Positions 26,349-35,858 are shown, counted from the stretch's first letter. The stretch: 64,000 nucleotides of DNA from JADKIH01 sp964595205 (GCA_964595205.1 CAZQOQ010000036.1:62001-126000); one strand, 5' to 3'. Program-made: numbers and translations. The notes: generated by a model not told the origin, from the sequence alone.

Positions 26349-27253
26349 CGGAACCCGGTTTTCTGGTGGTTGGCGCAGCACGGAGCGGAACTACAGCACT
26401 GCATCAGTATCTGAAACAGCACCCGCAGATTTTCCTTCCATCGTTGAAGGAACCCTGTTTTTATTGTTTCGCCGGAGAAAAGATAAATTATAAGAAAGGA
26501 AAATTTGCCTTTGCAGTCACCGATGAAAAAGAATACAGGAAGTTATTCAGGAATTCCGGGCCCGCTCAGCTTCCCGGTGAGATGTCTACTCCATATCTGT
26601 ATCTTTATTCGCAGACCATTCAGAACATTTTCAGGTATCATTCTGATCCTGCACGTTTAAAGATCCTCATGATCCTGCGTAATCCGGCCGATCGTGCCTA
26701 TTCGCAATATCTCTGGAGAGTAAGGGACGGTCGTGAGAACCTTTCATTCGAAGAAGCATTGAAAGTGGAAAAGCAGCGGATGGAAGAAAATTACAGCTTT
26801 GATTATTTGTATGCATATCGCGGACTTTATTTTAACCAGGTGAAGGCATATCTTGAAAACTTCAATCATGTGAAGATTGTCAGGTATGAAGATTTCAAAT
26901 CCGGTTTTGAAAATACGATGTCGGGCATTTGTGAATTTCTTGGAGTGGATGCTGATTTTAAATTCACGCGAAAGCCAAATGTAAACAGCTCGGCATTTCC
27001 GAGATTCGGAGCCCTGGGAAAAATGATAACAGTTGAAAGTAAAATCAAATTCAAACTCTTAAATTACATTCCTGAACAAACAAGAATGAGCATCAGGGAA
27101 CAATTTATCCGGTGGAACACTTCAAACAAATTTCCGCAGCCTGTTGCTGCAGCAACCAGGATCTATTTACAGGAATTTTTCAGAGATGACATTAAAAAAC
27201 TTGGCTCCCTCACCGGTATTGATTTTTCATCGTGGCTGAATCCGGAAAAATGA
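26345..27253 (+). CDS. PAPS-dependent sulfotransferase
   Basis: A 302-residue sulfotransferase of the type that sulfates carbohydrates. The 5'-phosphosulfate loop is VVGAARSGTTALHQYLKQHP (residues 8-27); the 3'-phosphate-binding segment is ILMILRNPADRAYSQYLWR near residue 110, with the conserved Arg and Ser. LKEPCFYCF and GEMSTPYLY match the heparan-sulfate-type Sulfotransfer_1 pattern. It sits between membrane polymerisation genes and glycosyltransferases and downstream of cysCDNQ, so the likely acceptor is a surface polysaccharide. It overlaps both neighbours by four bases. Confidence 0.9.
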   Translation: MTEPGFLVVGAARSGTTALHQYLKQHPQIFLPSLKEPCFYCFAGEKINYKKGKFAFAVTDEKEYRKLFRNSGPAQLPGEMSTPYLYLYSQTIQNIFRYHSDPARLKILMILRNPADRAYSQYLWRVRDGRENLSFEEALKVEKQRMEENYSFDYLYAYRGLYFNQVKAYLENFNHVKIVRYEDFKSGFENTMSGICEFLGVDADFKFTRKPNVNSSAFPRFGALGKMITVESKIKFKLLNYIPEQTRMSIREQFIRWNTSNKFPQPVAAATRIYLQEFFRDDIKKLGSLTGIDFSSWLNPEK

Positions 27254-28350
27254 ATATTCCCCGAGTCGCCATTATCGATACCGTAGGTCGGAAGGCCGGC
27301 CTCGATCATTATGATCTTTCTCTTGCTAAGGCTTTGAATGAAAAATCTTTCTTCGTAAAAATCTACAGCAATTTCACTCATCAATCCTTTTCCGAAAAGT
27401 GTTTTCCCTTTTTGCCGGAAAAGCGGATTGGCATTTTTAAATTGCTGTATGATTTTGTTGCCGTGCTTCGCAAGGCCAGGTCAGAGAAGATAGAAACGGT
27501 TATCCTCCACCTCTTTCATTCTGCGGTTTTTGATTATGCATTGATCAGGCTCACACGGATGTTTAAATTTCGTATCTGTCTCATCGTTCATGATGTGGAA
27601 AGTCTCGTTGAGCGTCCCGGTTCGGGCTGGATAAAGAGTTGCATTCGCAGTTCGGCCGTTGCAGTGGTTCATAACAGGGCCACATACGACGATTTGTTGT
27701 TCGTCGCCGGAGAGGAAATAGGAAAGATGGTTAAAATTATTCCCCACGGGAACTACATAGGAGTTGTTGTGCCTGTTGATCGTTCAGCAGCACTGAAGTC
27801 GCTCTCGCTCGATACCGGTAAAAAATATATTTTATTTTTCGGAATGATAAAAAAATCAAAGGGTCTTGGCGATCTGATACATGCCATGAGCCTGGTGGAC
27901 AATGAAATTGATCTCATCATCGCAGGCAGGCCAAGAGATGTTTCTTTTGAAGAATACGAAAAGATGATCCGGCAACTCGGGTTGAAGAAGAGGATACATA
28001 CGATGATTCGTTATATTTCCAATGAAGAGAGAAATTTACTTTTTAATGCCGCGGATGCATTGATCATCCCTTATCACCGGATCTACCAGAGCGGTGTATT
28101 GATCATGGGAATGAGTTATCGGCTCCCGGTGATCGCAAGCGATCTTTCTTCTAACAACCTGATGTTAATGGAGAATACAGGATTGCTTTTTAAAGTTGGC
28201 AATTCTTCTGATCTTGCTCAAAAAATTAATTCGTTGTTTACTGATAAACGTAGAAGTGATTCAATGGCAGACAGGGGCAGGGAATTCGTCGCCGTCAATA
28301 ATAGCTGGGACCGGATCGCTGATGAGTTCGCAAATATTCTGAAAAAATGA
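27250..28350 (+). CDS. Glycosyltransferase, family 4-like
   Basis: A 366-residue GT-B glycosyltransferase from ATG 27250, which overlaps the preceding stop by four bases; the GTG at 27232 is less likely. It contains the C-terminal donor-binding pattern YILFFGMIKKSKGLGDLI, DLIIAGRPRD and ALIIPYHRIYQSGVLIMGMS, with RLPVIASD before the last helices. The sugar and linkage cannot be read from sequence. It probably adds a residue to the lipid-linked repeat unit of the sulfated polymer. Confidence 0.88.
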   Translation: MNIPRVAIIDTVGRKAGLDHYDLSLAKALNEKSFFVKIYSNFTHQSFSEKCFPFLPEKRIGIFKLLYDFVAVLRKARSEKIETVILHLFHSAVFDYALIRLTRMFKFRICLIVHDVESLVERPGSGWIKSCIRSSAVAVVHNRATYDDLLFVAGEEIGKMVKIIPHGNYIGVVVPVDRSAALKSLSLDTGKKYILFFGMIKKSKGLGDLIHAMSLVDNEIDLIIAGRPRDVSFEEYEKMIRQLGLKKRIHTMIRYISNEERNLLFNAADALIIPYHRIYQSGVLIMGMSYRLPVIASDLSSNNLMLMENTGLLFKVGNSSDLAQKINSLFTDKRRSDSMADRGREFVAVNNSWDRIADEFANILKK

Positions 28351-29435
28351 AAGTGTCAATTATCGGGACTCATGGTGTTCCGGCAAGGTATGGAGGATTT
28401 GAGACCTTCGCCGAACATATTGCAATCGCATGCGCAAAAGCCGGAATTAAGGTAAGGGTGATCAATGAAAAATCAAACCCTATTTTCCCCTGTCCCGAAA
28501 ACGTGGAAATAGTGTCTTCTTCATTCGACAAGGGAAAGTCGCCATTCAGGTTTTATAAAAATTCGCTCAAGCTCGCAGCCGGCAGTGATATTATCTTATG
28601 CTGTGGAGTCGGCGGTGCATTTTCATATATGGGAGCGAAGTCCGGAAAAATGAAGATCATCACCAATGTTGACGGCCTTGAACACCTGAGAAAGAAATAT
28701 TCAATGCTGCAGCGATGGATGATTTATCTTCTTCAGTTCAGCGCTACAAAAAACAGCGATGTGCTCGTGGCAGACTCCCAGGAAATCTGGGGTTACTGGA
28801 TCTCGCGGTTTCGGAAATACACAGGTAAGATCAAGGCGATTCGCTATGGAGCCGACGAGTGTCTGCCTTTCGATCCGGGGGTGCTTACAAAGTATAAGCT
28901 GGAATTCAGGGAATATTTTTTAGTCATTGCAAGGCTGGTTCCGGAAAACAACATCGCTGAAATCATCCAATCATTTAAAAAATATATAGGAAGAAAAAAA
29001 CTTTTTATCGTCGGGGCGCTGGAGAACTCTCCCTACGTTTCCGAACTGAAGAGAATGGCCGGTGAAAAGATAATTTTCGCCGATGCCATATACAACAAAG
29101 CGATTTTAGATTCACTCAGGCAGGGGTGTTTTATTTATATTCATGGTCATTCCGTCGGAGGCACAAACCCTTCGCTGCTTGAGGCCATGGCTGCGAGTTG
29201 TGCATGTTTGTGCCACGACAATGTTTTCAATCTCGAAGTTACCGAAGGCAACCAGATCTATTTTCACTCTGCTTATGAACTTGCGATCCTCATGAATTTA
29301 CTCGAGCATAAGTCGAACGATCTTGACGCCCAGCGTGCGAAAGCGCTTGAGAGGGTGAAGAAAAGTTATTCCTGGGATCAAGCCTGCTCATTATACATCG
29401 ATTTGTTCAAGCAGTTGTACAATGAAAAGGCATAA
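28347..29435 (+). CDS. Glycosyltransferase with DUF1972 N-terminus (rhamnosyltransferase-like)
   Basis: A 362-residue GT-B enzyme beginning MKVSIIGTHGVPARYGGFET, the hallmark of the DUF1972/Cps2T group, many of whose members transfer rhamnose. The C-terminal part has GHSVGGTNPSLLEAMA, the usual donor-site motif. The previous gene overlaps by four bases. Rhamnose as donor is a family-level guess only. Confidence 0.88.
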   Translation: MKVSIIGTHGVPARYGGFETFAEHIAIACAKAGIKVRVINEKSNPIFPCPENVEIVSSSFDKGKSPFRFYKNSLKLAAGSDIILCCGVGGAFSYMGAKSGKMKIITNVDGLEHLRKKYSMLQRWMIYLLQFSATKNSDVLVADSQEIWGYWISRFRKYTGKIKAIRYGADECLPFDPGVLTKYKLEFREYFLVIARLVPENNIAEIIQSFKKYIGRKKLFIVGALENSPYVSELKRMAGEKIIFADAIYNKAILDSLRQGCFIYIHGHSVGGTNPSLLEAMAASCACLCHDNVFNLEVTEGNQIYFHSAYELAILMNLLEHKSNDLDAQRAKALERVKKSYSWDQACSLYIDLFKQLYNEKA

Positions 29436-29446
29436 CTGAAAAAATC

Positions 29447-30514
29447 ATGTGTTCAGATGAGGGAATCATTATTCGGACTTTTGACAAGGCGGAAACCGGA
29501 CCCTTATCAGCTTTAACTGAGAGTGAATACACTGGCAGGGAAATTTCCGACATCGCGTATCTCGACTGGGAATACCGGCGAAACCCGGAAGGCAATGCCT
29601 TGATTCATGTAGCCGAAGCCGGTGAGCGCATCGTTTCCCAATATGTTGTACTGCCGCGGAGCTTTTCCGTGAATGGAAAAATAATCCCGGGTTCATTGTC
29701 TGTCAATACGCTCACACATCCCTCTTTCAGGGGAAGTGGACTTTTAAAAACTCTTGCCGAAAAGACCTTTCACCTTTGTACTGAAAACGGAATTCAGTTT
29801 ACCATCGGCTTCCCGAATCCGGTATCGCATCCATTGATACGAAAGCACGGCTTATTCGAAACGACCGGGTATCTTCCTTTACTCGTCATGCCATTGTCTC
29901 CCGTAAGTTCATTACTGAAGTATTTTTCCGGTAAGAGAAGCAAGTCAGGTGAGGAGATCATCCTGGATGACTGCAAAAATATTTTTAATGAAATCCCGGG
30001 GACCGGATACTTTAATTTTGAAACTGATGAAGACCGGTATAAAAATTTGCTGAGAGAATTCAATGGCGCTAAGCCCATACTGAAGAACCGGACGTTTGAT
30101 TTTTTAAAATGGCGATATTCCGAAATCCCCATACGCAGATACAGCCTTTTGAAATTTGAAACCGGAAACGAATTGAATGCGCTCGTGGTATTGCGTGCCA
30201 AAAATATTTTTGGATTGCGCTGTGGCATAGTGGTGGATATGATCTCTTCCGGCAATGAAAGAGGTTTAACGGTTCTCTTCCGGACCGTAAAAGAAATAGC
30301 CAGGAAAAACAGTCTCGACCTGGTATTTACCACCGTATCGCCCCATGCTGCCGAATTCCGCCTGTTAAAAAATAGCGGCTATCGGCCCGTTCCCGGATTC
30401 TTACTTCCACAGAAACTCGCATTTATCATAAGGAAGCACACAAATGATTGTCCTGCCGGAATAGATGATTTTAAAAAGTGGTTTCTTACTTTTGGCGACT
30501 ACGATATTTTTTGA
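29447..30514 (+). CDS. GNAT-family acetyltransferase in the polysaccharide cluster
   Basis: A 355-residue protein with an acetyl-CoA-binding GNAT core: VNTLTHPSFRGSGLLKTLAE near residue 85 (R-G-S-G-L version of the Q/RxxGxG/A motif), then IQFTIGFPNPVSHPLIRKHG. The C-terminal half carries a second GNAT-like fold segment (NSLDLVFTTVSPHAAEFRLL). Tandem GNAT-like proteins of this length are common in exopolysaccharide clusters, where they may acylate amino sugars. The acceptor is unknown. It is followed directly, with no gap, by the deacetylase gene. Confidence 0.78.
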   Translation: MCSDEGIIIRTFDKAETGPLSALTESEYTGREISDIAYLDWEYRRNPEGNALIHVAEAGERIVSQYVVLPRSFSVNGKIIPGSLSVNTLTHPSFRGSGLLKTLAEKTFHLCTENGIQFTIGFPNPVSHPLIRKHGLFETTGYLPLLVMPLSPVSSLLKYFSGKRSKSGEEIILDDCKNIFNEIPGTGYFNFETDEDRYKNLLREFNGAKPILKNRTFDFLKWRYSEIPIRRYSLLKFETGNELNALVVLRAKNIFGLRCGIVVDMISSGNERGLTVLFRTVKEIARKNSLDLVFTTVSPHAAEFRLLKNSGYRPVPGFLLPQKLAFIIRKHTNDCPAGIDDFKKWFLTFGDYDIF

Positions 30515-31369
30515 ATGAAGATATTAACCTTCGATCTGGAAGACTGGTTTCATATTCTCGACAACCCGCAAACAGCAAATCCTTCAAACTGGAATTCCTT
30601 TGAAAGCCGGGTTGAGGGGAACACGGAACGTTTATTGTCTCTTCTTGATGAAAAAAATATTACCTCTACCTGGTTTTGCCTCGGGTGGATAGCTAAGAAA
30701 TATCCGAAGTTGATTAAGAGAATTTCTGAAAATCATGAGATCGCATGTCATTCCATGAATCATCAGCTGCTTTTCAATATGTCGCCCGCGGAAGCCGGAG
30801 ATGATATTCGCGGCAACATACATTTGCTGGAAGAAATAACAGGGAAAAAAGTTAATGCCTACAGGGCGCCTGGATTTTCTTTTACGAGAGATGTAAAATG
30901 GCTGATACAGGTGCTTGCTGAAGCAGGGATAAAATACGACTGTTCTGTATTTCCCATGCACAGGAATCACGGTGGTTATCCGGGTTTACCAGCTGCCGGG
31001 CCATGCCGCATTTCGTATCATGGAGTTGTAATCAAAGAGTTTCCGATGAACAGGCAAACTCTGCTGGGATTTCCAATAGTCTTTTCCGGTGGCGGTTATT
31101 TCCGGTTATTACCATATCCGGTAATCTCCCTGCTGATGAAGAAGTCGGAATATGTGATGACATATTTCCATCCACGTGATTTTGATCCCACTCAGCCGGT
31201 ATTGGAATCACTTCCCATGAAGAGAAAGTTTATGTCATATACCGGTTTAAAAAATTCTTTTTCCATGTTAAACCGGTTGTTAAATGATTATAAATTTATC
31301 GCTTTGGAACAGGCGGCCGGAGAAATCGACTGGAACGAAACGCCTGTAATTAATCTCGAGAAATATTGA
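30515..31369 (+). CDS. Polysaccharide deacetylase (NodB fold)
   Basis: A 284-residue NodB-domain protein. The metal-binding Asp lies in LTFDLEDWFHIL, the His pair in HEIACHSMNHQLL, and YRAPGFSF follows. FHPRDFDPTQP is the C-terminal feature of the DUF3473-containing, exopolysaccharide-associated subgroup. It probably removes N-acetyl groups from amino sugars, which could create free amines for N-sulfation by the cluster's sulfotransferase; that link is inference. It begins right after the GNAT stop and shares one base with the following gene (TGATG). Confidence 0.88.
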   Translation: MKILTFDLEDWFHILDNPQTANPSNWNSFESRVEGNTERLLSLLDEKNITSTWFCLGWIAKKYPKLIKRISENHEIACHSMNHQLLFNMSPAEAGDDIRGNIHLLEEITGKKVNAYRAPGFSFTRDVKWLIQVLAEAGIKYDCSVFPMHRNHGGYPGLPAAGPCRISYHGVVIKEFPMNRQTLLGFPIVFSGGGYFRLLPYPVISLLMKKSEYVMTYFHPRDFDPTQPVLESLPMKRKFMSYTGLKNSFSMLNRLLNDYKFIALEQAAGEIDWNETPVINLEKY

Positions 31370-32985
31370 TGATACACTTCAGGGAAAAGGTAAGTAAATA
31401 CGCTGCATTGCTTCTGTTTTTCATGCAAATGCCCGGATCGGCTAAAGCTCAGGAATATTTATATCCGCTGAGCCGCGACATGAACACACGCATCAGTTCA
31501 TTTGTTAATGAAGACACGAGTGGTTTCCATACTTCCATGCAGCCTTATACTGTGGCAGAAGTGAAAAAGATCATGCCCTTGGATTCGATCTGGCAGCCTA
31601 TAACCGGAACGTCAAAATTTTATGACACCTGGGTGGGTAGAAAACTCAGGAAGGAGCATTTGGTTTTGGTTGACGAGGATGACATCCTCCTTTCGATTGA
31701 CCCGGTTTTCAATTTCCAGGTCGGTCGCGAAAAAGAATCGAAGCGTAATCTCTATGTGAATACAAAAGGGGTGCTGATCAATGGCAACGTAAATGATAAG
31801 TTCTTTTTTTATACTCAGTTTCATGAGAACCAGGCGAGGTATGCAGATTATGTTGACAGCTTCATCACTAAATACGAAATCGTTCCCGGGCAGGGCAAGG
31901 TGAAGTTTCTTGAAAACAAGACGTACGATTTCAGCCAGGCGACCGGCGGGATCGCATATACGCTCAACAGGCATTTTGATTTTCTCTTTGCAAGCGACAA
32001 AGTTTTTATCGGCGACGGATACCGTTCACTGCTGATGTCTGATAACTCATACAGCTATCCTTTTCTGAGAATCAACATGACGTTCTGGAAATTCAGGTAT
32101 ACCGTTCTCTATGCAGTGATGCTTGATTACACCACCCCGCATGATCCGGATGTAGGCTATTACAAAAAATATAATACCACACATTATCTCGACCTGAATA
32201 TCGGTAAGAAAAATAAAGTGTCGCTTGGAATTTTCGAGACGATCATGTTTGAACCAGCCGCTTCCAGGGGGTACGAGTTGTCGTATCTGAACCCGATCAT
32301 ATTTTTGAGGCCGGTAGAAAATTCGCTCGATTCGCCCGACAATGTTTTGCTGGGATTAAATGCGAGATGGAAGGTGAACCGTCATAATACGCTATATGCC
32401 CAATTGATGCTCGATGAGTTTATTATGTCGGAGGTAAGGGCGGGCGATGGCTGGTGGGGAAATAAACAAGGCGTTCAATTCGGGTTGAAGTCGGCCGACG
32501 TATTCAGAGTAAAAAATTTAAATTTTCAATCCGAGTTTAATTTCGTCAGGCCATATACTTATCAGCACAGGAGTGAGGCCCAGAATTACACGCACCATAA
32601 CCAGGCTTTGGCTCATCCGCTGGGTGCCAATTTCATCGAATCGGTTACATTCGTCAATTACAGGTGGAAGAATTTCTTTGGTGAAATCAAATACCAGTGG
32701 GCAAAGCTTGGCCAGGATACAGGAGGACTGAATTTCGGAAACGACATTTTCAGAAATTACCTGGATCATGGACCGGAATACGGACATTATATGTTCGATG
32801 CAACGGAAGCAAGATTGAATTCAGTTGAGTTCAGACTCAACTACCTGGTGAATCCCAGGACAAATTTCAATATAGAATTCGGAACTGTATTGAGAAAATT
32901 CAGTGATGCATTTTCAGATAAAAAAACGACGATGATTTATTTTGGAATACGGACCAACCTGGAAAATTATTATTTCGATTTCTGA
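31369..32985 (+). CDS. RemB/Wzi-like outer-membrane protein (capsule assembly / gliding)
   Basis: A 538-residue outer-membrane protein with a signal peptide (YAALLLFFMQMPGSAKAQ). Conserved stretches such as FIGDGYRSLLMSDNSYSYPF, YLNPIIFLRPVENSLDSPDN and HHNQALAHPLGANF closely follow the gliding motility protein RemB, which belongs to the Wzi-like capsule-assembly group. The likely role is to bind or anchor the exported polysaccharide at the outer membrane. The start is ATG 31369, overlapping the deacetylase stop by one base; a TTG at 31366 is less likely. Calling it RemB itself is not certain. Confidence 0.8.
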   Translation: MIHFREKVSKYAALLLFFMQMPGSAKAQEYLYPLSRDMNTRISSFVNEDTSGFHTSMQPYTVAEVKKIMPLDSIWQPITGTSKFYDTWVGRKLRKEHLVLVDEDDILLSIDPVFNFQVGREKESKRNLYVNTKGVLINGNVNDKFFFYTQFHENQARYADYVDSFITKYEIVPGQGKVKFLENKTYDFSQATGGIAYTLNRHFDFLFASDKVFIGDGYRSLLMSDNSYSYPFLRINMTFWKFRYTVLYAVMLDYTTPHDPDVGYYKKYNTTHYLDLNIGKKNKVSLGIFETIMFEPAASRGYELSYLNPIIFLRPVENSLDSPDNVLLGLNARWKVNRHNTLYAQLMLDEFIMSEVRAGDGWWGNKQGVQFGLKSADVFRVKNLNFQSEFNFVRPYTYQHRSEAQNYTHHNQALAHPLGANFIESVTFVNYRWKNFFGEIKYQWAKLGQDTGGLNFGNDIFRNYLDHGPEYGHYMFDATEARLNSVEFRLNYLVNPRTNFNIEFGTVLRKFSDAFSDKKTTMIYFGIRTNLENYYFDF

Positions 32986-33096
32986 GAGTCATTTGATGAG
33001 ATGTTAAATTTTCTATCGGAGCCATTGTTACTCTTTTCAGTATATATCGTTAATATGTTTTCGATTCTCCCGGGAGAAGTTTCATTTTCATTTTAT

Positions 33097-33104
33097 TACA
33101 TTTA
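33097..33104 (+). promoter_or_regulatory. Possible -7 box directly before the WecA-like gene
   Basis: TACATTTA matches TAnnTTTG at seven of eight positions and ends five bases before the ATG at 33110. No TTG is present 20-23 bases upstream. If active, it would give a leaderless transcript, as for ruvB. Confidence 0.3.
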
Positions 33105-33109
33105 CCGGG

Positions 33110-34168
33110 ATGTTTAATTTCTTCCTCTGCTTTTTAACATCCTTCCTGGTTGCATTTGCATCCATACCTTCGATCATCAGGATAGCCAACAGGCTGTCAT
33201 TATTCGACGAACCGAATGAACGGAAGATGCATAACGACCGCATCCCGTTACTCGGCGGTATTGCTATATTCGCTTCCTCATTATTTGCTTTTACGATCTG
33301 GGCGGCGCCCTTTTTCGAATCGCAACATCTCTTTATTATCGCTGCACTGATAATTATTTTCTTCTTCGGCCTGAGGGATGACATTGCTCCACTGGCGCCG
33401 GTTAAGAAACTCTCGGGCCAGGTGATTGCTTCCCTTATCGTCATTCTTTATTGTAATATCCGGCTGCAGGATTTTCACGGTATATTCGGCATTCATTCAT
33501 TATCATTTATTCCGTCGGTGTTGATTACACTCTTCGCAATGCTATTTATTATTAACGCATATAACCTGATCGACGGCATCGACGGACTCGCATCCGGGTT
33601 GGGAATAATTTCTTCAGCCGTTTTTGGAATCCTGTTTTACATCTATGGCGATTACCTGATGTCTGTTTTGTCTTTTTCCCTCTGCGGCGCACTTTCCGGA
33701 TTCATTCCTTATAATTTTTACAGGGCAAAAATATTCATGGGTGATACGGGAACGATGACGATGGGATTTATCCTCGCACTGCTTTCGGTTTATTTCCTGG
33801 AACTTTCGCGTGTGACTGAAATGAATATGTTCTTTACATATTCGTCGGCACCCGTTTTTGTTTTATCGGCATTGATCATACCTGTTGTTGACATGATGCG
33901 CGTATTTATCATACGCATCTTGCGTTTCCGGTCACCGTTTTCTGCCGACAGGAATCATATTCATCACAGGTTGTTGCAGGTGGGATTCTCTCCGGCACTT
34001 GCATGCTGTGTATTATACTTTGTAAATATTTTATTTGTCGCCGCCGCCTGGTTTTTACGGTTCGGTGATCCTGTCATTATATTTTATTCCCTGGTTTTCA
34101 GCGCCGTTATACTTACACAATTACCACAATTGTGGTTGATGTTTAAAAAGATTAAGCAGATCGTTTGA
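33110..34168 (+). CDS. Undecaprenyl-phosphate sugar-1-phosphate transferase (WecA/MraY family)
   Basis: A 352-residue membrane enzyme with about ten helices that attaches the first sugar phosphate to undecaprenyl phosphate. Family motifs are FDEPNERKMHNDRIPLLGG near the N-terminus, FFFGLRDDIAPL with the Asp pair, INAYNLIDGIDGLASGLG, IFMGDTGTMTMGF and the loop His-rich ADRNHIHHRLL. The donor is probably a UDP-N-acetyl sugar. It starts the polysaccharide repeat unit and may have its own promoter, being 124 bases after the RemB-like gene. Confidence 0.92.
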   Translation: MFNFFLCFLTSFLVAFASIPSIIRIANRLSLFDEPNERKMHNDRIPLLGGIAIFASSLFAFTIWAAPFFESQHLFIIAALIIIFFFGLRDDIAPLAPVKKLSGQVIASLIVILYCNIRLQDFHGIFGIHSLSFIPSVLITLFAMLFIINAYNLIDGIDGLASGLGIISSAVFGILFYIYGDYLMSVLSFSLCGALSGFIPYNFYRAKIFMGDTGTMTMGFILALLSVYFLELSRVTEMNMFFTYSSAPVFVLSALIIPVVDMMRVFIIRILRFRSPFSADRNHIHHRLLQVGFSPALACCVLYFVNILFVAAAWFLRFGDPVIIFYSLVFSAVILTQLPQLWLMFKKIKQIV

Positions 34169-34205
34169 AAAATCAACCACTTTTTACTGTTATTTGTAAA
34201 CATTA

Positions 34206-35513
34206 ATGGCCGAAACAACTATCCTGGAAGAATTTAGAAAGAGTGGTGGACTTAATCGTTCCGTATTACAGGCTCTGATGTTTCGTCTTTCGGGTCTCGG
34301 GCTCATTTTTCTGCTCCAGGTCATGCTCGCGCGTTGCATGGGTCCGTCGCATTATGGCGACTATACCGTTATCATGACCACACTGAACCTGATTCTCGTT
34401 TTGAGCGTTTTTGGTTTTGACTCTTCCATCCTGCGCTTTCTTCCATCCTATTTGGCAAAGAAGGATTTTGCTTCGGCGAATGGCTTCGTTCGTTTTTCTT
34501 ACCAGATGATTACAATTCTATCGCTCATCTGCAGTATCGGACTTTTTGTTTTTCTCCTTACTAAATCAAAGAAGTTCAATATCTCATTCTCCGAAGGGTT
34601 TTTCTGGGGTGTGCTCCTGATTCCCTTTTTAGCATTCATGTACCAGGCTAATGCTGTTTTAAGGGCATTGAATAAGATCAAGACATCGCTGCTTTCGGTA
34701 TATTTTTTATCTCCGGTTTTGATCGGGTTAACGTGCCTTTATTATTATTATTCGCACAATAGCCTTACGGTAGACGCTGCCATGTTTATAAACCTTGGCT
34801 GTTCTGCCGCAATATGCATATTCATCAACCGCAGGGCAGGAAAGGTAATGAAGGACCAGGCGCCAGCCGATGCTTACCTGTATGAGCGTAAAAAATGGCT
34901 TTCGGTTTCGTCGGTTCTTTTTCTCACGACAGCTCTTGATCTTTTATTAAGACAATCAGATATTCTCATGGTGAGCTATTTTTTAGGAAATACAAAAGCA
35001 GGCTACTATTCAGTTTCAGCCAAACTTGCCTTGCTTGCCTCATTGGGATTATCGGTCGCCGATTATGTTTTCATGCCAAAAATTGCTGCACTTTTCGAAG
35101 GCCGGCAACTCATGAAACTCCAGCAGTTTGTCCGAAATTCTTCACTGCAGATTCTGAGCATCACCCTTCCCATTTCCTTCATTTTATTCATCGGTGGCAA
35201 ATGGATTTTAGGGTTCTTCGGTGAAGCGTTTTCGATTTCTTATTTACCGTTGGTAATACTCCTGTGCGGACAGGTAATTAATGCAATGACCGGCATGGTG
35301 GGAGGATTAATGACGATGACCGGTTACCAGAAGACTTTCTTCACTTTTTATTTTCTCGCTTTCCTGCTGCAGTTTTTTCTGAACATAATCCTGATTCCTC
35401 GTGCAGGCATCATCGGCGCTGCCATCGGATCATGCCTTGCAATGATATTTTTAAACCTCGCGGCGTATACTTTTGTAAAGAGAAAATTGAAGATCAGGGC
35501 ATCGTTTTTTTAG
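34206..35513 (+). CDS. Second polysaccharide flippase (Wzx/MATE-like)
   Basis: A 435-residue membrane protein with 12 or more hydrophobic helices and the flippase start SGLGLIFLLQVMLARCMGPSHYGDYTVI and end PRAGIIGAAIGSCLAM. It differs clearly from the flippase at 23.7 kb, so the locus has two. They may move two polymers or one may act on a different lipid-linked substrate; this cannot be settled from sequence. The TAG stop at 35511-35513 is followed at once by a long inverted repeat array. Confidence 0.87.
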   Translation: MAETTILEEFRKSGGLNRSVLQALMFRLSGLGLIFLLQVMLARCMGPSHYGDYTVIMTTLNLILVLSVFGFDSSILRFLPSYLAKKDFASANGFVRFSYQMITILSLICSIGLFVFLLTKSKKFNISFSEGFFWGVLLIPFLAFMYQANAVLRALNKIKTSLLSVYFLSPVLIGLTCLYYYYSHNSLTVDAAMFINLGCSAAICIFINRRAGKVMKDQAPADAYLYERKKWLSVSSVLFLTTALDLLLRQSDILMVSYFLGNTKAGYYSVSAKLALLASLGLSVADYVFMPKIAALFEGRQLMKLQQFVRNSSLQILSITLPISFILFIGGKWILGFFGEAFSISYLPLVILLCGQVINAMTGMVGGLMTMTGYQKTFFTFYFLAFLLQFFLNIILIPRAGIIGAAIGSCLAMIFLNLAAYTFVKRKLKIRASFF

Positions 35514-35858
35514 AGCCAAGAACCAAGAGCCAAGAATCAAGAACCAAGAACCAAGAACCAAGAGCCAAGACAAATTTTGTTCTTAATTCTTAATTCTAAA
35601 TTCTAAATTCTTAATTCTTAATTCTTAATTCTTGGTTCTTGGTTCTTGGTTCTTGGCTCCTGGCTCCTGGTTCCTGGTTCTTGGTTCTTGATTCTTGATT
35701 CTTGGTTCTTGGTTCTTGGTTCTTGGTTCTTGGTTCTTGGTTCTTGGTTCTTGATTCTTGGTTCTTGGTTCTTGGTTCTTGGCTCTTGGTTCTTGGCTCC
35801 TGGTTCTTGGTTCTTGGTTCTTGGCTCTTGGTTCTTGGCTCTTGGTTCTTGGTTCTTA
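35514..35858. repeat. Large inverted pair of tandem 7-bp arrays, units AACCAAG and TTGGTTC
   Basis: The left arm (35514-35571) repeats AACCAAG/AGCCAAG. The spacer (35572-35631) repeats TTAATTC/TAAATTC. The right arm (35632-35858) holds about 30 units of TTGGTTC/TTGGCTC, the complement of the left arm. At 345 bp it is the largest array in the window. Two open frames through it encode only low-complexity peptides. It lies between a flippase and the heparinase-like gene. Confidence 0.95.

Noticed and set aside
35514..35858. Possible CRISPR array
   Set aside because: The units are 7 bp with no unique spacers, and no cas genes are present. The same holds for the other arrays.
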